Shown piece after piece: positions 60,049 to 64,000 of a stretch of DNA of 64,000 nt; the first letter of the stretch is position 1; every line of letters begins with the position of its first letter. The translations under genes were made by a program, and so were the position numbers. The stretch covers positions 131,665 to 195,664 of the forward strand of contig SFKI01000005.1 in assembly GCA_004554775.1 (NCBI GenBank), written 5' to 3'. The notes under the pieces were generated by a model that saw only the letters and a program-made list of their open reading frames with translations, did no database searches and was not told the DNA's origin. The stretch comes from Subdoligranulum variabile (GTDB taxonomy: Bacteria; Bacillota; Clostridia; Oscillospirales; Ruminococcaceae).

Positions 60049-62411
60049 GCTGTATTCTCCTTTTCGGTTACGGAAAATGTTACGGTAACACATTCACATT
60101 GCGGGGCAGTCACGCTCAGGCTGGCTGTGCCGGTCTGACCGATCGTGCGGATATAGGTGCCACTCATGCCGCCCTCTGCCGTGGCAATGGCCGGGCCAAC
60201 GAGCGCCGCCGCACCGTTTACGGCAAATTGCAGCGGCAGCTGCGCGTAGGCGGCGGGACTGCCGTTTTCATCAAGGATGCGCACCCGCACAGCGGCCATA
60301 TCGTAGGTGTCACCCTCGCGCAGCGTTGTGGCCGAGGGGATAACCTCCAGATGCAGCTTGCGGCTGGGGCAAAGTGTCACGCTTTTTACCACTGTATCGC
60401 CATTTTTAGCGTCAAACCGCCAGCGCGTGGCCGCGCCGCCCCAGTTGCCTACATACTTGCCGTACAGCTTTACGCCATCGTCAAAGCGCATTTTGTAGCG
60501 CACCATGCACCAGGCCAGCTTGAGCTTGTAGCGCAGCGGCAGGCCGGGCAGGCCGTACCTGCCCGCCGCCAGCAGGCAGTCCCGCAGCGCGGCGGCCTTG
60601 GATTTATCAAAATGCTCCTGGGTTTCGAGCAGTTCACCGATCGTATCATCGACGGCTAGCGGCGGATGCGGCAGGGCTGTCCATGCGCTCTTATGCAAAG
60701 TTGTCACAAAGACGTCATTTTTGTAGAGATCGACCCGTTCAGCGTTCGTGAATACGTACACCGTGCCAAGCTGCCCGGCCGGGGAATCGCCGATGTCCAT
60801 CGTCGAGCTGACGGTCAAGATCGGTTCTTCCCCACCCTGCGACGCATAGACGGCGGCGGCCAGCTTCGGGTTGCGGAAACTGTCCAGCACGCCGTGGTAG
60901 CAGATGCGGTCGCCCGAGCCAAAGTCCTTATGGGTAGCGTAGTCGAACATACACCAGCCGAAGCAGCCCGCGTGTTCGCCGTCGGCGTAGGCGGCATTCA
61001 GCACCCGCGCATGGCGGAGCGCGTGCTCCTGGCGATGAGGTGCATCGTCAAAGGATTTTGTGGGGTACATGTGGCCGTTGCATTCCGAAATCAGGAGCGA
61101 TTTGTCCATGTCGGGTGTCACGTTCTTTTTACGCTTGGCCCCGGCGTTTGTGCCGTTGTGGGAGAAATCGTTGTAGGCATAGACATCCTCGAGCAGATGG
61201 CTTTTTTCTAAGTAGCGTACGCCGGAGGTCGCGCGGCTCGGGTCAAGCTCGTGGGCAATTTTATTCGTGCGGGTGTAAAATTCGTCGTCGTCCACACTCT
61301 CATTGATGCGCACGCCCCACAAAATAATGCTGGGATGACTGCGGTTTTGCAGGATCATCTCCCGCAGCATTTCACAGGCGCGGTCCTTCCACGCGGCATC
61401 GCCAATGTGCTGCCAGCCGGGCAGCTCGGTAAAGACGAGCAGACCCAGCCTGTCACATTCGTCCAAAAAGTATTGACTCTGCGGGTAGTGACTCGTGCGC
61501 ACAGCGTTGCAGTGCAGTTCGTTTTTCAGGATATGTGCATCCTCGCGCTGCAAGCTTTCCGGCGCAGCATAACCGATGTAAGGGTAGCTTTGGTGGCGGT
61601 TGAGACCGCGCAGGAACGTCTTTTTTCCGTTTAAGTAGAACCCATCTGCCTTGAACACCGCCGTGCGGAAGCCGAACTCCGTTTCGCGGCAGTCCAGCAC
61701 CTGCCCGGCTGCATCCAGAAGTTCCGCGCGGCAGATGTAGAGGTTCGGGCGGTCGGTGTCCCAGGGCTGGGCGTCGGGCAGGGTCAGCGTGCATTCTGCC
61801 CGCGCGGCGGGGGTAAGCTGCTGATCCACCAGCGTTGTGCCGTCCGGGGCACAGAGCCTTACCCGCAGCACGGCGGCTTTTTCCGGGGCGTCCACAGTGA
61901 CGGCCACAGCAGCTTCGGTGAGGGCGGGCGTGTGCACAAACAGGTCCGTCACGCGGGTTTCGGCGGATGTTTCCAGCCAGACCTCACGGTACAGCCCGCC
62001 GTAGGTGAGGTAGTCGATGACAAATCCGAACGGCGGAAGAGCCGGGTCCTCGCACGTATCCAGCCGCACGGCGAGCAGATTTTCTGCATTGCGGCGCACA
62101 AAATCGGTGATCTCCAGCGTAAACGCCGTGTAGCCGCCCAAATGCTCGCCCACGAGCTGGCCGTTTACATAGACGGCGGCCTGGTGGGCTGCGCCGTCAA
62201 ACCGCAAAAACAGCCGCGGCGCGTCGGGCACGGTCAGGGTACGGCGGTAGCCGCAGACCATCTCGTAGTCGGCCGGGTCGGCGTAGTGGAGCGGCAGTTC
62301 CCGGCAGGTGTGGGGCAGCCGCACCTGCCGGTAGGGCACGGGTGCGCCGGTGCAGAACGCGTCGCTCCAGTTTTCGGTAAATTCCCAATCGTTACAAAGG
62401 CTGTATTTCAT
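60039..62411 (-). CDS. GH2 beta-galactosidase-like enzyme
   Basis: A 790-residue glycoside hydrolase family 2 protein without signal peptide. The sugar-binding domain (about 20-175) contains YVNGQLVGEHLGGYTAFTLEIT. A beta-sandwich follows, then the TIM barrel (about 270-540) with LRGLNRHQSYPYIG, AVRTSHYPQS, acid/base Glu in LWGVRINES and nucleophile Glu in LLISECNGH. A C-terminal Ig-like region has DTYDMAAVRVRILDENG. Beta-galactosidase or beta-glucuronidase cannot be distinguished by eye; the GH36 neighbour favours galactosides. Start ATG 62411 overlaps the TetR stop by four bases. Confidence 0.87.
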   Translation of the reverse strand: MKYSLCNDWEFTENWSDAFCTGAPVPYRQVRLPHTCRELPLHYADPADYEMVCGYRRTLTVPDAPRLFLRFDGAAHQAAVYVNGQLVGEHLGGYTAFTLEITDFVRRNAENLLAVRLDTCEDPALPPFGFVIDYLTYGGLYREVWLETSAETRVTDLFVHTPALTEAAVAVTVDAPEKAAVLRVRLCAPDGTTLVDQQLTPAARAECTLTLPDAQPWDTDRPNLYICRAELLDAAGQVLDCRETEFGFRTAVFKADGFYLNGKKTFLRGLNRHQSYPYIGYAAPESLQREDAHILKNELHCNAVRTSHYPQSQYFLDECDRLGLLVFTELPGWQHIGDAAWKDRACEMLREMILQNRSHPSIILWGVRINESVDDDEFYTRTNKIAHELDPSRATSGVRYLEKSHLLEDVYAYNDFSHNGTNAGAKRKKNVTPDMDKSLLISECNGHMYPTKSFDDAPHRQEHALRHARVLNAAYADGEHAGCFGWCMFDYATHKDFGSGDRICYHGVLDSFRNPKLAAAVYASQGGEEPILTVSSTMDIGDSPAGQLGTVYVFTNAERVDLYKNDVFVTTLHKSAWTALPHPPLAVDDTIGELLETQEHFDKSKAAALRDCLLAAGRYGLPGLPLRYKLKLAWCMVRYKMRFDDGVKLYGKYVGNWGGAATRWRFDAKNGDTVVKSVTLCPSRKLHLEVIPSATTLREGDTYDMAAVRVRILDENGSPAAYAQLPLQFAVNGAAALVGPAIATAEGGMSGTYIRTIGQTGTASLSVTAPQCECVTVTFSVTEKENTAWN

Positions 62412-62977
62412 TGTACCGTGATCCCCTCCCATAAAATTGAGATCATTTCATCCAGCGCCTGGGTGTAGGAGATTCCCTGCTGCTCCAGCGTGCGGTCTGC
62501 AAGGAAATCTTCGATGGACGCTGAGATCATCCGCTGCAAAACCGGCAGCGATACCCGGCGCAGCACACCTTCGTTCATTGCCTGTTCCAGCAGAGCCAGC
62601 GTCGGCTCCCAGCCGGTTTCCAGCTGCTGGCGCACACGGGCGGCGACCTGGGGGTATTTTTCATCCAGCAGGTCCATCTGCTGCAAATCCAGCGCGGTGT
62701 ACTCCTCCGGCAAGGCGATGATAACGGCGCGCAGCTTGTCCGACAGGGTGCCGGGTCCGTCGATGATGCTCTGCTTGCGGGCGTGGATGCGCGCGAAAGC
62801 GTCGTCCACCATGTCCAAAAGCAGCGCTTCCTTGGACGGGTAGACTGCGTAGATCGTTTTTTTGCTGATGTGGATGGCTTCGGCGGCCTGCTGCATCGTA
62901 AAGCGCAGCCCGTCGCGCCGGAAAAGCTCCATTCCCACGGCGCGGAGTTTTGTGCGCAGCTCGTTCTGTTCGTCCAT
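62408..62977 (-). CDS. TetR/AcrR-family repressor of the galactoside operon
   Basis: A 189-residue regulator. The N-terminal helix-turn-helix is FTMQQAAEAIHISKKTIYAVYPSKEAL (about 27-53), followed by an all-helical ligand domain. It is the first gene of the operon and is coupled to GH2 by a four-base overlap, which implies autoregulation. Two symmetric operator copies lie just upstream. The inducer is presumably a galactoside or breakdown product. Start ATG follows GAGGTG. Confidence 0.87.
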   Translation of the reverse strand: MDEQNELRTKLRAVGMELFRRDGLRFTMQQAAEAIHISKKTIYAVYPSKEALLLDMVDDAFARIHARKQSIIDGPGTLSDKLRAVIIALPEEYTALDLQQMDLLDEKYPQVAARVRQQLETGWEPTLALLEQAMNEGVLRRVSLPVLQRMISASIEDFLADRTLEQQGISYTQALDEMISILWEGITVQ

Positions 62978-62990
62978 GCTTTCACCTCAA

Positions 62991-63056
62991 GGAAACTCAA
63001 TTTGTTTCTCCAGTTTCCATTGTAGTGTGGAAACTCATACTACGCAAGTAGTTTCC
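62991..63056 (-). promoter_or_regulatory. Promoter and double symmetric operator of the TetR-GH2-GPH-GH36 operon
   Basis: Four exact 7-base half-sites form GGAAACT-N14-AGTTTCC at 62991-63018 and again at 63029-63056, ten bases apart. On the minus strand the promoter is TTGCGT (63042-63047), 17 bases, TACAAT (63019-63024), so the -10 lies between the two operators and the -35 inside the distal one. Confidence 0.7.
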
Positions 63057-63113
63057 GCCAAGTTCTCCCTTTTAGCCAATCCGGCGGTTCTTTTTTCGTC
63101 GCTTCGCCAACTA

Positions 63114-63168
63114 AACAAAGCCGCTTTCCCTTATTTGCAATGCAAATATAAGGGAAAGCGGCTTTGTT
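63114..63168. terminator. Very long palindromic terminator after the GH13 gene
   Basis: ACAAAGCCGCTTTCCCTTAT pairs with its complement around an A/T-rich centre (TTGCAATGCAAA), giving a stem of over 20 bases flanked by TTTG. It lies just beyond the GH13 stop and upstream of the TetR promoter. Confidence 0.8.
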
Positions 63169-63173
63169 ATGCC

Positions 63174-64000
63174 TTACTTTTTCAGCACAATGCACTCATA
63201 AGGGCGCAGGGCGGTAGCGGTAGTAGGGTAGTTTCCAAGCAGTTTTTCGGCGGCGGCCCAACCATCGGGCAGGGGCTTTGTGATTTCGCACTCCCGCAGA
63301 TTGCAGAGCACGAGCAGCTCGCTCTCGCCGTCATAGCGGCGGTAGGCCAGCAGATCAGCGTTGTCGGGGTACAAGAACTCAATCTTGCCCTTGCTGATGA
63401 CCGGCAGTTTTTTGCGCAGTGCCACCAGTGTTTTATAAAAGCTGCGGATCGAATCGGGGTTGTCCATTTGGGCGGCGGCGTTGATGGCTTTATAGTTATC
63501 GGCCACACCGATCCAGGGGGTTCCGGTGGTAAAGCCCGCGTTCTCGCTTGCGTCCCACTGCATGGGGGTGCGGCTGTCGTCGCGGCTGCGCTGGGCGATG
63601 ATATTCAGTGTTTCCGCTTCGGTTTTATCCTGTTCGCGCAGAATTTTGTAGTAGTTGAGGCTCTCCACGTCGCGGTACTGCTCGATCCGGGTAAAGTGCG
63701 GGTTCGTCATGCCCAGCTCTTCGCCCTGATAAATGTACGGTGTACCGCGCATAAAGTGGATAGCCACCGCCAGCATCTCGGCGCTTTCCTTCCAGTAGGT
63801 CGTGTCGCTGCCAAAGCGGCTGACCGCACGGGGCTGATCGTGGTTGCACCAGAACAGCGCATTCCAGCCGCCGTGGGCCTGCATCCCCTCCTGCCAAGTC
63901 CGGAACAGTTTCTTCATGGCGAGGTAATCAGGCTCCCTCAATTCCCACTTTTGCCCGTCCTTGTAGTCGACCTTCAGGTGGTGGAAATTGAAGCACATCG
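63174..64000 (-). CDS. GH13 alpha-glucosidase/oligo-1,6-glucosidase, C-terminal part
   Basis: About 275 residues of a GH13 enzyme whose start lies to the right of the window. FWCNHDQPRAVSRFG holds the conserved NHD transition-state residues, FMRGTPYIYQGEELGMTN is the post-barrel motif and RSRDDSRTPMQWD is typical of the oligo-1,6-glucosidase/trehalose-6-phosphate hydrolase/sucrose-isomerase subgroup (GH13_29/31). The C-terminal beta domain (LLVLCNLRE) ends normally. Which substrate it prefers cannot be settled without the missing part. Confidence 0.88.
   Translation of the reverse strand, partial: MCFNFHHLKVDYKDGQKWELREPDYLAMKKLFRTWQEGMQAHGGWNALFWCNHDQPRAVSRFGSDTTYWKESAEMLAVAIHFMRGTPYIYQGEELGMTNPHFTRIEQYRDVESLNYYKILREQDKTEAETLNIIAQRSRDDSRTPMQWDASENAGFTTGTPWIGVADNYKAINAAAQMDNPDSIRSFYKTLVALRKKLPVISKGKIEFLYPDNADLLAYRRYDGESELLVLCNLRECEITKPLPDGWAAAEKLLGNYPTTATALRPYECIVLKK

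Overview
This 64 kb window looks like chromosome from a GC-rich, anaerobic gut Firmicute of the Oscillospiraceae (Gemmiger/Subdoligranulum/Faecalibacterium type). That placement is inference. It rests on FabK- and FabH-based fatty-acid synthesis, BadF/HgdC-type activases, a PFL-like glycyl radical enzyme, a sodium-pump decarboxylase beta subunit, GHKL/LytTR and RpiR regulators, many glycoside hydrolases, and a high-GC intergenic palindrome family. No rRNA, tRNA, CRISPR array or intact insertion sequence was recognised.

Layout. 0-8 kb: an edge fragment, queH, a candidate small RNA, a 2-hydroxyacyl-CoA dehydratase-type pair, a Crp/Fnr regulator divergent from a ferredoxin-like protein, and a DUF6514 protein. 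8-17 kb: a complete sialic-acid locus (ABC importer, NanA, YhcH, NanE, ROK kinase) divergent from an SGNH esterase and an RpiR regulator. Both facing promoters carry a near-identical candidate operator. 17-25.5 kb: GtrA, a soluble GH3, a membrane-anchored GH3 with swapped domain order, and a GHKL/LytTR two-component system. 25.6-27.5 kb: a leader resembling the yybP-ykoY Mn riboswitch ahead of an OadB-like sodium pump and a 39-residue membrane protein, then an orphan small-RNA candidate. 27.6-32.2 kb: a decayed accessory patch with a GIY-YIG protein, vWA, methyltransferase, hydrolase and membrane remnants, and a capsule-regulation module in which only the phosphatase is intact.

32.3-43.4 kb is the most coherent metabolic block. 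A branched-chain-type ABC importer (LivJHMGF), a cytidylate-kinase-like protein, D-amino-acid transaminase, DUF4392, PxpB, PxpC, DUF1445 and PxpA all lie on the minus strand. DUF1445 and DUF4392 are the two halves of vertebrate D-glutamate cyclase (DGLUCY), and PxpABC is 5-oxoprolinase. The block therefore reads as a D-glutamate/5-oxoproline salvage route ending in L-glutamate.

43.5-46.6 kb: a glycyl radical enzyme with an in-frame amber codon and its activase with a frameshift, so both partners are broken. 46.9-54.9 kb: a type II fatty-acid operon acpP-accD-accA-fabH-fabK-fabD-fabG-fabF-fabZ followed by a MarR regulator, without accB or accC. 55-57 kb: PfkB and histidine-kinase remnants around a nitroreductase. 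57-63 kb: a TetR-GH2-GPH transporter-GH36 operon for galactosides under a symmetric double operator. The window ends inside a GH13 alpha-glucosidase. Coordinates, codons and motifs were read by eye; family names come from remembered family features and no search was run.
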